Below, piece after piece: positions 30,481 through 39,351 of a stretch of 64,000 bases of DNA. The first letter of the stretch is position 1; every line of letters begins with the position of its first letter. The translations under genes were made by a program, and so were the position numbers. The notes under the pieces are model-generated. The model was given only the letters and a program-made list of their open reading frames with translations, was not told where the DNA came from and searched no databases. The DNA is from Eubacterium plexicaudatum ASF492 (GTDB lineage Bacteria > Bacillota > Clostridia > Lachnospirales > Lachnospiraceae): positions 3,429,501-3,493,500 of the forward strand of contig NZ_AQFT02000001.1 in NCBI RefSeq assembly GCF_000364225.2, in the 5' to 3' direction.

Positions 30481-31153
30481 CCGGATTCAGCTTCCGTATC
30501 AAATCTTCCTGTTTAGTGGCAGTGGCTTGTAACCCCTGCGTTTCAAATCGAGAATTGCTTCGTATTTCAGTTTTGAGGTAGACCATAAAACTTTGTCTAC
30601 GCCTGCTGTCTTTTTACCTTTATTACCCGTTACCCTTCTTACAGCTAAAGCACGTCCATAAAAAGAAGGCATTCGCTTCTTCCGCAATCCTATACCCGCA
30701 TTCCCAACGGCTTCCCTTATGGTCGGCTTGCCCTATGGGCAGGAATACGGGCTTGACACGTTCCACTTAACCAACAATTATTTTGATAGTTTAGGTTCCG
30801 CCTCTACTCCGGCAGTCATAACGTCCGTGTACTCCCAAGCGTAGAGATGAGTAACCGACTGCACACCTTTTGGTTCAAGCCTGTCAGCTGCTTTGGCTTG
30901 TTCAGCCTTAACGAAGCTTACGGCGATTCAGTTAATTAACCATGCTATCAGTAAAAGCCTGCACCCTAACCGCATTGCAGCTGGCAGCTTCATCCTCCCC
31001 TCACGGTTTGGATTCCAAATAGAGTTACGTTTATGTCCGCTTCCGAACAGTGCCATTACTGGCAGAGCCGGGGACAACGGCTTCATCCAACGGAATGGAT
31101 GGTTTGGTCGGCATTGCCGCCAAACAGTTAAATTAAGCGACTTCGTGTCGCAC
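30481..31153 (-). mobile_element. Group II intron remnant inside the LtrC-like gene
   Basis: On the minus strand the intron starts at 31153 with GTGCGACACGAAGTCGC, a standard GUGYG 5' end, immediately after codons for TFDSYSW of the host gene. An RT N-terminus (AVRRVTGNKGKKTAGVDKVL, about 30499-30660) is followed in another frame by the RT maturase block LIRKLNPVIRGWVNFQ. The central RT domains, domain V and the 3' splice site are deleted, so the intron cannot leave and the host gene stays interrupted. Confidence 0.75.
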
Positions 31154-31258
31154 CCATGAATAGCTGTCAAAGGTTCCTTCCGTCACATACCGGAAAATCT
31201 TAACCTTTGGATTGAGGTTGCCCTGCCTTAAAATCCTCCCCTCCTGCTGTTCAATATC
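31154..31258 (-). pseudogene. LtrC-like ICE helicase, internal fragment with motif VI
   Basis: About 35 codons reading IEQQEGRILRQGNLNPKVKI then RYVTEGTFDSYSW. The motif QQEGRILRQG is helicase motif VI of the LtrC-like family. The left neighbour on the minus strand is the serine recombinase stop. The piece continues exactly from RPSD at 41991-42001, and is cut on the other side by the group II intron. Confidence 0.75.
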
Positions 31259-32455
31259 AGTCGGTCATTTTTTGCGGACAGTTAATACATACCTGTCTGC
31301 TTCGTTCTCTGCTCCTACGTTTCGTTTCTGTCCCTTGAGCCTTTCTTATCTTTTCCCTGCACTCCGGACAATACTTCGATATTGCGGAGCGGGGGACGTA
31401 TTCAACACCGCACACTGTACAATTCTTAGGCTTTAACGCTGTCCACCGCTTTGTGGGCGTGATATGTAATTCACCGACAAAGCCGATGAATTTATAGTAA
31501 ATCTTGATTTCCTGCCGTACCGTTCCGTCTGCAAGCTTCTCACGCTCCGAAACAATTATCTTGTCTATCAGTGCATTTATAACGGTTGCGTCCAGTTCCT
31601 TTAAGCCTTGGTAATTGCGGATAAGGGAGAGGAAATCATGGATTCCCTGCGATTTCTCATAGCTTTCATTAAGCGTTTCCGTTACCTCTTTTAATCTCGC
31701 CTCGATTTCAAGCTGTTCTTTCTGGTATTTCCCCGACATCATCTCAAAATTCCGCTCGGTGATACGCTCCATGACCTTATCCTCATAGAGAGAGGAAAAC
31801 AGCCTGTCAAGCTCTGCAAGGCGTTTGTTCAGCTTCTTCCGTTCTTTCTCCATTGCCTTTGCCTTGCTCTGGTCTGTTTCCGTGAGCCGCTTCTCAATCG
31901 CCCTCACCGCCCGCTCGTCATTCACCGCCATATCCGCAAAACGGTTAATATCGGCAAGGACGGCGTTGAATAAATCCCTCGCTTCTATATTGTGGGGAGT
32001 ACACTCGTTTTTCCCGTATCTGGCATATTTATTACATGAATACAGTACGCAGTCGATAACATCGGGGCGTTTCCTCCTGTTAGCGTTCATCGCCTGCAAA
32101 GCATAGCCGCAGTCCGCACACTTGATAACGCCTGCAAAGATATTCTCAAATCCCCCTGCGTTCTGTTCCCGCCTGCGGCTTGTCATAAGCTGTTGGACGG
32201 TATCAAATTCCTCCTGCGTGACTATCCCCTCATGGGTATCTGGTATCACTTCCCATTCTTCGGGCAGCTTAGAGGGGCGTTTCTTGCTTTTCATGTTGGC
32301 GGCAATCCGCTTGTAGCCTGCAAGATTTCCCGCATATATGGGGCTTCTTAAAATATTCCTTACGCTGTTCTCGCTCCATATATAGCGGTTTTCCTCATTA
32401 TCCTCAAAGTGCCTCATAGCCTGTTTCCCCACACTCCGCCGCATAAGCGGCAGGG
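31257..32455 (-). pseudogene. Large serine recombinase (TnpX type), C-terminal two thirds
   Basis: The frame starts inside the recombinase domain with AMRHFEDNEENRYIWSENSV and NILRSPIYAGNLAGYKR, followed by a zinc-ribbon (KCADCGYALQ), a long coiled coil, an EIKIYYKFIGF block and a Cys-rich tail (CTVCGVEY, YCPEC). The resolvase catalytic domain with its Ser is missing. The upstream end is fused at about 32455 to a truncated HTH gene. It stops two bases from the element's edge, as tnpX does in Tn4451. Confidence 0.8.
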
Positions 32456-32773
32456 CGTAAGACATGCGATTTGTAACGTGCGCCTGTCCACCGTGATTAA
32501 GGCAAGGTACAGAGTTTCGCTCTCAATCTCGTCCAGTAATCCAGCAACAGACTTAATCTCCGCCTGCTTCTCCCTGTCCACCATGCCCTCAAGGTACTCG
32601 CCAAAGTCGCTCGCCCATCGGTAAAACCGCCTGTTGGAATTAAAATCTGCCCTGTCGTCTGTGCGGATTTGCTCAATGACCGCTTCATCAACGCCGCACT
32701 CACGCAAAATCTTTTCTTCCGCTTCTTTCCAGATACGCCATTTCCTGTCCTCCCGTCCGTGGTTGTATGCCAT
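32456..32773 (-). pseudogene. Sigma-like / HTH accessory protein of the element, 3'-truncated
   Basis: ATG 32773 with GGAGG upstream gives MAYNHGREDRKWRIWKEAEE and continues DFNSNRRFYRWASDFGEYLE to TVDRRTLQIA, where the family would enter its C-terminal helix-turn-helix. The sequence then switches to the recombinase. Such short sigma-like proteins commonly sit between the element's sigma factor and tnpX in Firmicutes mobile elements. Probably a regulator of recombinase expression; non-functional here. Confidence 0.55.
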
Positions 32774-32860
32774 CCTTATTTCCTCCAATCAGAATTGATT
32801 GAGAGGGCAGACAAAAGCCCCCTCATTTTCCAAAAGGAAAAAACAAGGGGGCTGAACGCC

Positions 32861-33376
32861 TTAAATTTTGTTTTCCATTATCTTTCTCAGCTTCGCAAGG
32901 ATTTTGGCTTTGCGTTTGTTCACAACGCTCTGTGTCACGCCTAACCGCAACCCGACTTCCCTCTCGGAAAGTTCCTCAAAGAAGATTGCTCGTATCAACG
33001 TTTGTTCACTGTCCGACAACAAAGGCAGGGCGGCTTTCAACCTGTCCACCATCACCGCACGGACAACGGTTTCCGCAACGTCCACCGTTTCATCAATAAC
33101 GAAGTCAAGCATATTCCCTTCACTGTCTATAAATCCCTCCAATGAGAGCAGCTTGTGGTTCGTGTCCAGTTTTTTCAGATAACGCCACCGCTCTTCCTCC
33201 TTGTAGAAATCTGCGTACTGTTCCCGCACGGCTTCAATCAGACAGCCCTGCACGGGGATAAACAGCTTGTCCATGTAACTCTGGTCGGATTCCCTGCGGC
33301 TGCAAAAGTCTTTATATGATAGTTCCACATAGACGTTGTTTTCTTTGATATACACCCAGAAACAGCCCTGCGGCAC
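32861..33376 (-). CDS. Element-encoded sigma-70 family factor
   Basis: 171 residues. VYIKENNVYVELSYKDFCSR at the N-terminus and a C-terminal region-4-type helix-turn-helix (LSEREVGLRLGVTQSVVNKR, ending AKILAKLRKIMEN). This architecture is typical of the sigma factors carried by Tn916- and Tn4451-like elements, which drive element genes. Frame intact. Its start region overlaps the C-terminus of the KTR-type gene. Confidence 0.75.
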   Translation of the reverse strand: MPQGCFWVYIKENNVYVELSYKDFCSRRESDQSYMDKLFIPVQGCLIEAVREQYADFYKEEERWRYLKKLDTNHKLLSLEGFIDSEGNMLDFVIDETVDVAETVVRAVMVDRLKAALPLLSDSEQTLIRAIFFEELSEREVGLRLGVTQSVVNKRKAKILAKLRKIMENKI

Positions 33377-33575
33377 AATCTGATAAAAAACGACAAAAGA
33401 AAAACCGCAAAGGCTCTGTGATGACTGTTATTTTTAAATTTTTTGCTTCAATCAGCGTTTCCTGTTTACACTTCGGGCAATATAGAGGATAATTTCTCAA
33501 AATAGTATCTTGTCTGATTCTGTCACGAGTTTTACTGCCACAAATAGGGCAAAGTATCCATTGTTGTTTTTTCAT
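33312..33575 (-). CDS. Cysteine-rich KTR-type small protein
   Basis: The first 56 residues form the family domain: MKKQQWILCPICGSKTRDRI and LYCPKCKQETLIEAKNLKIT, two CxxC zinc-knuckle pairs around a KTR motif, ending near TVITEP. The remaining codons to 33312 (FFFCRFLSDCAAGLFLG) appear to be read-through into unrelated sequence and are probably not part of the ancestral protein. Found in many Firmicutes mobile elements; function unknown. Confidence 0.7.
   Translation of the reverse strand: MKKQQWILCPICGSKTRDRIRQDTILRNYPLYCPKCKQETLIEAKNLKITVITEPLRFFFCRFLSDCAAGLFLGVYQRKQRLCGTII
33361..33420. repeat. Direct repeat copy A (element backbone)
   Basis: AACAGCCCTGCGGCACAATC and the following bases through AGGCTCTGTG recur at 38161-38220 with about 90% identity, same orientation. 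The two copies flank the ECF-sigma/ABC cassette and tnpV. They are homologous backbone parts of the two nested elements, not target duplications. Confidence 0.8.
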
Positions 33576-33611
33576 TTATACTCACCTGTTAAAAATATTT
33601 CTTTTAAAATT

Positions 33612-34358
33612 TTACATTATCATATTGTTTGTACGTCTGATAATACCATAAATAAGAATAATTCCTGTTATGATATTTACAGCAATTCCTAATACAATTA
33701 TTTTGCTTGTTAATTCTATTCCGTTATATCCTGAAAAAGCATACAGATAATACATAAAGTCTATAAACGAAATGTAACTGCCAAAAAACTGGCTAAATAA
33801 ATTATTGACTAATAAAATTATCAGGGAAGCACACATCATACCGGATATATTTGACATATACAAGGACAAAAGCACTAAAAGCAGAACCATTGTTGTCTGC
33901 GGAATAGCTAATAATAACATTTGTAACAAATATTCCTGTGCATTATCGAATATATGACTGCCCCATAAAACGAAGCCTGTTACAATACTAACGATTGCCA
34001 CAAACAAAAAACATATAAGCGCAACTGTGAAAATGCTAACAGTTTTTGCTATTAAAAGCTGTCTTTTGGAAACACCATTCAACAAAGGCTGTCGAAACAT
34101 ACCGCTTGCCTTTTCCCCGCATATCAATACTGCACTGATAAAGCTAAGGAATAGTGTACCGACAATATCAATATAGGACTGCATACACATCGTTGGAAAT
34201 TTACCGCCTGCATAATATCCCATGCCATAATCTTCCGAACTGCCTGCGCACCCCAGCGCATTGGAGATGATAATTACCGCCATCACAACATAAAATAAGT
34301 ATAATATCTTTTGCCTTTTCAGCCGTGTAAATTGTATATTTAATAATCTTATAATCAT
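33612..34358 (-). CDS. ABC-2 type permease (second of pair)
   Basis: 248 residues, about six membrane segments (ILYLFYVVMAVIIISNAL near the N-terminus, VSIFTVALICFLFVAIVSIV in the middle, IIVLGIAVNIITGIILIYGI at the end). The layout matches BcrB/lantibiotic-immunity-type permeases that pair with a BcrA-like ATPase. It is the last gene of a five-gene minus-strand operon (sigma, anti-sigma, ATPase, permease, permease). Confidence 0.78.
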   Translation of the reverse strand: MIIRLLNIQFTRLKRQKILYLFYVVMAVIIISNALGCAGSSEDYGMGYYAGGKFPTMCMQSYIDIVGTLFLSFISAVLICGEKASGMFRQPLLNGVSKRQLLIAKTVSIFTVALICFLFVAIVSIVTGFVLWGSHIFDNAQEYLLQMLLLAIPQTTMVLLLVLLSLYMSNISGMMCASLIILLVNNLFSQFFGSYISFIDFMYYLYAFSGYNGIELTSKIIVLGIAVNIITGIILIYGIIRRTNNMIM

Positions 34359-34378
34359 TTTTTACCTCACTCAAAAAT

Positions 34379-35134
34379 CTATTTTTTTGTTCTGTATAGG
34401 GATATTTGAAAAAAAATAATTCCGTACAGTATCATAATAGATATTCCTATCAGTACTTCGCTGAATGGTATTCTCTGATACTCATATGCAAACGTCCAAA
34501 GGTTAAGGTAATATCCAACCCATATTTTTTGTAATAATGCAATATTGGAGCTGTAAATAAATTGGTCAATCAATAAATAAATAATCACAAATAATATCGT
34601 TTTCCATGCGCCTCGGGTACAGATACAAAGTGTAATGATTCCAAGCGTTATAACCGACATATAGATACCTGATAACAGATATTTTATAACGGTTCTGATG
34701 AAAGCTGCCTGTTCAAAGATTTCATAGCCCCAACGCATAAAGGCTGTTGTGTAATTTATAAAAGCTGTCAGTAAAACAAAAATTGTTGACATACTAACGG
34801 CAACATAAATTTTTGACCGTATCATTCTGCTACGGTTTTCCCCATGCAATAAAGGCTGATAAAGCATTTTGTTCCTATCTTCCTCACAAATAAACAACGT
34901 CAGCAGAAATACATCAAAAAGAATACCCACTGTTCCGACATAAAACCTCATCATAAATTCGGAGAAATTTTTCCTCCCAACAATTCCAATATTGATATTC
35001 AGCATGTCTTCCATTTGCGGTGTTGAAATAAGAAAAGCATAAAAGAAAGAAGCTATAAAAAAGCACGCAAAAAAAATGTAAATCAGCTTTTGTCTGTATA
35101 TTTTTCTCGCATATAATTTTGTTAATGGATACAT
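34379..35134 (-). CDS. ABC-2 type permease (first of pair)
   Basis: 251 residues with about six membrane helices, for example LIYIFFACFFIASFFYAFL and TILFVIIYLLIDQFIYSSN. Its start overlaps the end of the ATPase gene by 13 bases. It shares with the next permease a GENRSRM/NGVSKRQ-type cytoplasmic loop after the second helix, so the two are paralogues forming one transporter. Likely exports or detoxifies a membrane-acting peptide; the substrate is inferred from family only. Confidence 0.78.
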   Translation of the reverse strand: MYPLTKLYARKIYRQKLIYIFFACFFIASFFYAFLISTPQMEDMLNINIGIVGRKNFSEFMMRFYVGTVGILFDVFLLTLFICEEDRNKMLYQPLLHGENRSRMIRSKIYVAVSMSTIFVLLTAFINYTTAFMRWGYEIFEQAAFIRTVIKYLLSGIYMSVITLGIITLCICTRGAWKTILFVIIYLLIDQFIYSSNIALLQKIWVGYYLNLWTFAYEYQRIPFSEVLIGISIMILYGIIFFQISLYRTKK

Positions 35135-36045
35135 GGCTCTGTTCCCCCTGTTAATTTTAGAAAGAGATCCTGCAATGAGTGTTTCCGCATGGAAAGATAG
35201 CGGATATGCAAATGGTTTGCTACAAGTTTTTTAATAAATTCATCGAAGCAGATATTTTCAAGTCTGACTGTAAACTGATTTCCGTTCTCTGAAATCAAAC
35301 TTATTCCTTGGCACTCGAAGAGGATGCTCCTAGCAGCTTTCGCTTCTTCCAGTATACAGTCCACAATGTTTGTCGTTTCAGATAAAATTTCTTCCGTTTT
35401 CCCCTGCAAGATACTTTTTCCCTTATCCAAAATTAAAATATCGGTACAGAATTTTTCCATATCATGTAGTTGGTGTGATGAAATGATAAATGTTGTGTTT
35501 CGTTCTTTTGCCATATCACAAATCAAACGGTATAGGTTAATCTGTCCCTGCGGGTCTAATCCGTTTGCCGGTTCGTCTAAAATAATCAGTTTTGGCTGCC
35601 CTAACATAGCCCTTGCTAATGCCAGTCTTTGTTTCATTCCAAGAGAAAACTTTTTAACTTTCTTTTCAGCCTGTGAACTAAGCCCGACATAATCAAGCAA
35701 TTCCATGACTTGCCCATTAGGGATATTTTCATATAGATGTGCAAAACATTCTATATTTTCTCTTGCGGTCAGTTCTTGATAAAAACTGGGTGTGTCAAGT
35801 GCAGCCCCAACCTTTGACAATGCCAGTTCAGGGTTTTCGTCTAATGATACATTGTCTATGACAATTTTCCCGTTATTTTTGGAACACAAGTTGGTAATCA
35901 TCTTTAATGTCGTAGTCTTACCCGCTCCATTTGTTCCCAATAGTCCCATGATACTTCCAGGTGTAAGGTCAAAGCAGACATTCTCAACGGCGGTTTCCTT
36001 TTTATATGTTTTTCTTAGATTTTTTACGCTGATTATTTTCTCCAT
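35122..36045 (-). CDS. BcrA/lantibiotic-immunity-type ABC transporter ATPase
   Basis: 307 residues. Walker A GLLGTNGAGKTTTLKM, Q-loop region, signature FSLGMKQRLALARAM, Walker B KLIILDEPANGLDP, and the H-loop ISSHQLHDMEKF. The C-terminal about 80 residues form the extension seen in BcrA-like ATPases. Overlaps both neighbours, so translationally coupled. Intact. Confidence 0.9.
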   Translation of the reverse strand: MEKIISVKNLRKTYKKETAVENVCFDLTPGSIMGLLGTNGAGKTTTLKMITNLCSKNNGKIVIDNVSLDENPELALSKVGAALDTPSFYQELTARENIECFAHLYENIPNGQVMELLDYVGLSSQAEKKVKKFSLGMKQRLALARAMLGQPKLIILDEPANGLDPQGQINLYRLICDMAKERNTTFIISSHQLHDMEKFCTDILILDKGKSILQGKTEEILSETTNIVDCILEEAKAARSILFECQGISLISENGNQFTVRLENICFDEFIKKLVANHLHIRYLSMRKHSLQDLFLKLTGGTEPCIH

Positions 36046-36791
36046 TTTTTTATCCTCCCAATAAGTCCAAATACTATTATTCCAATCACTTCTCCAAGCG
36101 CATTACCTATAAATCCCTGCATATGGAGTACATCATTCCACACATAATCTCCTATAATCAGTTTAGTAACATAGTTTCCTATGATTACCAATAACAAAAA
36201 ACATGCTATGCAATCCCAAATGTTCCATTTTAGGAATACTCTTGTAAGCACTGGAAACCAGAGGACAAGAAGCCATAACAGCAGGATGGGTAAGCCATAA
36301 CGGAAAAGCCAGACTGTCCCTGTTCCTATAAGATAATATCTGGTAATCTGTATGACAGAAAGCAAGACAAACGTCCCAATACTTATAACTGTCATTGCAA
36401 TACAGCCTTTATTCTTTTTGCAGGTGGATAGAGCATATATCAAAGCGTCCGCAAATAAGCAAGAGCTTCCTGCAATCAAAGACCATGTAAATCCTTTGTT
36501 TACTGCCAAATCCACAATCAGACAGACAAGTATTGCAATAAAGCTAAGGCCGCCTAACCCATATAGCAGATACATTTTCTTTGTTTTTTTCAAAAATCTC
36601 TTAACATCCGAAACTTCTGTCGGTGGCGTTTCCATTTCCAGATGATAAGCCATATTGTGATATATTTCATTACATTCTGTACAATTCTCTAAATGGCTTT
36701 CTATACTCTTTTTGGAAACATCACTTACCATTTCGTCCACATAGAGAGGAAGTAAATCTTTTACAATCTCACAAGCTAATTCTCGTTCCAT
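36033..36791 (-). CDS. Membrane anti-sigma factor with zinc-finger domain
   Basis: 252 residues. The N-terminus has the zf-HC2 anti-sigma motif SHLENCTECNEIY (H-x3-C-x2-C) preceded by DLLPLYVDEMVSD, which binds the ECF sigma factor. Six membrane helices follow. The start overlaps the sigma gene stop by 16 bases, so the pair is coupled. It would hold the sigma factor until a membrane signal releases it. Confidence 0.82.
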   Translation of the reverse strand: MERELACEIVKDLLPLYVDEMVSDVSKKSIESHLENCTECNEIYHNMAYHLEMETPPTEVSDVKRFLKKTKKMYLLYGLGGLSFIAILVCLIVDLAVNKGFTWSLIAGSSCLFADALIYALSTCKKNKGCIAMTVISIGTFVLLSVIQITRYYLIGTGTVWLFRYGLPILLLWLLVLWFPVLTRVFLKWNIWDCIACFLLLVIIGNYVTKLIIGDYVWNDVLHMQGFIGNALGEVIGIIVFGLIGRIKKWRK

Positions 36792-37273
36792 TCTTTCATT
36801 CCTTTCATTATTTTTTGTTTTCCTCTGTAATAAGTTACCCTAGCCCAATTTTCCGTTTTCCCCAAGATAGCCGCAATTTCAGAAAATTGCAGTTCCCCCG
36901 CCAATCGCAAATACATGACTTCTCTTGTCATATCATCGAGGTTGTGCATTAAGCGGAAAATTTCTATTTTTTCCAAGTTATCCAGACTTTTACTTTCAAT
37001 ATTTTCTGTGGAAGGTACGCAATCGTCTAGTGGGACGGTTTTATGCCTGCTTCTTTTTTCCAGTTCCTTATACCATAGTTTTTTGGCAATTCCGCATAGC
37101 CAGACGGAAATTTTACAATCTCCCCTAAATTTGTCAATTCCTTTGACTGCTTGAAAGAAAGTTTCCTGCGTCAGTTCCTCGGCAAGTCCGTTATCCTGCG
37201 TTAAACCGCACAGATATTTATATATCATTGCAGCGTTTTCACGATATATTTCATCAATTTTTTCTTTATCCAT
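36776..37273 (-). CDS. ECF-type RNA polymerase sigma factor
   Basis: 165 residues. Region 2: IYKYLCGLTQDNGLAEELTQ, FFQAVKGIDKFRGD and WLCGIAKKLWY. Region 4: LRLAGELQFSEIAAILGKTE with the following NWARVTYYRGKQKI. It heads the sigma/anti-sigma/ABC operon and likely autoactivates it on envelope stress. Intact; codon use and length are ordinary for ECF factors. Confidence 0.88.
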   Translation of the reverse strand: MDKEKIDEIYRENAAMIYKYLCGLTQDNGLAEELTQETFFQAVKGIDKFRGDCKISVWLCGIAKKLWYKELEKRSRHKTVPLDDCVPSTENIESKSLDNLEKIEIFRLMHNLDDMTREVMYLRLAGELQFSEIAAILGKTENWARVTYYRGKQKIMKGMKEWNEN

Positions 37274-37563
37274 ATCAGCACCTCATATTGTTAGTTCTTT
37301 TCAAGTGCGATTCGTTACAATTAATTTTACTTTTTTCAATAGTTTTTTCTGTTCATTCCTCAATTTTTTACTTTAAATACTTTGCCTACCGTCCATCTAA
37401 TATTATAATTTGCCTTAGAAACTACATCAACTGTAACTGTACAAATATAAACTTTTGTATCTTACATAAAATAAATCTCCGATATGCAGAGATTTTATAT
37501 CATTTATATAAAACTTTCCCGAAGAAAAACGACAGGGCTTTTACGCTCTGCCGCTTCGTTTAC

Positions 37564-37937
37564 CTACACGAAAATTATTTCCTCATTCACAATCTCCCTC
37601 GCACAAGCCCTTATGTTACCTAGCCGCCCTGTCCATTCTAAGGCGTTTTCTTCCTTTAAGAGTTCCGTTGCCCTGCGCCTGTTTCATGCCCTCTATGAGC
37701 CTTTCAAAACGTTCCTGCGCCTGCCTGTTGATGTCGCCAAGGTAAGCATTCAGCCTGACGCTTGTGAGAAGATTGGTGTATGTAACCTTGCGGTACTGCT
37801 TCAGATAGTCCAGATGCCGCTGTCCCTATGTGCCTATCGGCTGTTCTTCTTCGGCGGGTAAAGCTATACATGGAATTAAATAGTCACCTTGCCTTTCGTA
37901 TCTGCCGCCCATTTCCTCAAAAATTGTCTTTGCCATT
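37564..37937 (-). pseudogene. tnpV-like gene, copy 1, with nonsense and frameshift
   Basis: From ATG 37937: MAKTIFEEMGGRYERQGDYL, then EEEQPIGT, stop (TAG), GQRHLDYLKQYRKVTYTNLL, INRQAQERFERLIEGMKQAQ. After a frame slip in the A-rich stretch it ends ENALEWTGRLGNIRACAREI and stops at 37564. This is the TnpV-type protein of Tn4451-like elements. Copy 2 lies at 41699-41937. Confidence 0.7.
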
Positions 37938-37960
37938 GTCTGCACCTCCACATTCATTTT

Positions 37961-37991
37961 TATTTTGAATGTCCGCAAAATCCGTCCTACT
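37961..37991 (-). repeat. Internal copy of the element right end
   Basis: TTATTTTGAATGTCCGCAAA and ATCCGTCCTAC match 41960-41990 with two differences. On the minus strand GTAGGACGGATTTTGC is preceded by GA and interrupts a sigma-factor reading frame, so it marks the outer edge of the inner element. Confidence 0.75.
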
Positions 37992-38082
37992 CAGCTTGCC
38001 CGCGGCGGCAGAAATCTTGATAGGGCAGCTCCACATAATTGCCATCCTTTTTGATATATACCTTTCTTGGTGCATACTTCAC
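37987..38082 (-). pseudogene. Sigma-70 family factor of the outer element, N-terminal fragment
   Basis: From GTG 38082 with GGAGGAAG upstream: VKYAPRKVYIKKDGNYVELP then YQDFCRRGQAE, stop. It is homologous to the start of the sigma factor at 32861-33376 (VYIKENNVYVELSYKDFC). The frame ends at the GA joint with the inner element's right end, so the gene was cut by that insertion. Confidence 0.65.
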
Positions 38083-38160
38083 CGTATCTTCCTCCAATCT
38101 GAATTTTTGAAAATGTAAAAATCCAGATGGAGAGGGCGGCGAACGACAGCCAACAGCAGA

Positions 38161-38220
38161 AACAGCCCTGTGGCACATTCCGATAAAAAACGACAAAAGA
38201 AAAAACGCAAAGGCTCTGTG
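38161..38220. repeat. Direct repeat copy B (element backbone)
   Basis: Second copy of the backbone segment at 33361-33420: AACAGCCCTGTGGCACATTC through AGGCTCTGTG, same orientation, a few substitutions. It belongs to the outer element, at the start of its own cargo region. Confidence 0.8.
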
Positions 38221-38493
38221 ACCTCTACGGTTATAGGAGATATATATTCTGTTAAGTGGAGATTTTACTTCTGATTTCATGGTGAGAAGTAGCGTTGCAT
38301 GGGCAGGGATTTTTTTAACTGGCTCTCTGCCATTCCCCTATATGCTATGTATGGATAAAATCTGCGTTGTATGAGCAAGGTTACTGCCCGAAAAAAGGAC
38401 ATAAAAAAATCCCTCCAAACTTCAAAAACAGGTTTGGAGAGTGTCTGTTAAGTCTTTTCGGGCATAGCAATACCGCCACCATAACACCGTTTT

Positions 38494-39340
38494 TTATATG
38501 GTGGACGTTCGCCTTAAAACCTTATGAAATGAAATAGAGCCGATAAACTGTGATTTCACAAATTTAATTTTGGGAAGCATGAAACTCCCTAACAAATATA
38601 AATTACACAGATATACAAATAGATTTCCAATATACGAATAAAGAGTAAATCGCCCTTTTGTGATAACCTGTGCGGATAATGTCTTTGTATCAGACTGAAA
38701 GTAATCAGTCTGTGCCAGCACACTACCTCTAAAATCTGAAACAATTGACATTCCGTTATTTGTATGTCTGATTATATTACTTCCATTTTCAACCCCACGC
38801 ACAATCGCTGTCTTTGCAGCTAATAATGTCATTTCTTTCCAATCCGAAGCTGGAACAATTAGTATATCTACATTATTTCTACCTGCCTGCTGTATTTTGG
38901 ACAAAAATGCCATATCAGAACATATAAACGGCACAATTCCACCATATTCCGTATCAAAACTTTTTATGATTCCATCTCCTTTTTGGCACAATTCTCCGAT
39001 TGAACGTCCATGCTTAAAATATTCTGATATTAGTTCTCCTTGTGGATTAAATGCTACCGTTTTATTTTCCTTTAAGTCCTCGTAAGGGGTTTTCACCAGC
39101 AATGAAACAATGAAATAAATTTCTTCCTGTTTTGCTATATCCGACGCTCGTTGCAAAAGCATACCTTCATCTTGTTTAAAAACCGCTCCATTCAGTTCGG
39201 ACAAAAAAACAATCTTTGCACCTGCTTGTGCTTCCAACTCTGTTTTTAGGAAAAGTTCATCAACTACTGATGATAATTTATTCCTTGTATTTGTAATTTA
39301 AATTTTTCATATTTAATTCTGCTCCCAACAAACAAGAGGT
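38494..39340 (-). pseudogene. Apolipoprotein N-acyltransferase-like carbon-nitrogen hydrolase, N-terminally truncated
   Basis: The body shows the nitrilase-fold triad surroundings: the Glu in FLSELNGAVF, a Lys in EYFKHGRSIG, and the Cys in VPFICSDMAF, followed by VPASDWKEMT. A C-terminal membrane helix (YIGNLFVYLCNLYLLGSFML) resembles Lnt. The frame opens without a usable ATG: upstream, another frame reads IGANLLFVGSRIKYEKF, suggesting lost membrane helices and a slip near 39275. The first codon used here would be TTG 39237. It lies directly downstream of the choloylglycine-hydrolase-like gene. Confidence 0.6.
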
Positions 39341-39351
39341 TTGCACCAATA

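Noticed and set aside
30590..31170. Protein-coding frames on both strands in 30590-31170
   Set aside because: The region is the 5' ribozyme part of a group II intron; the frames have no ribosome site and no recognisable domain.
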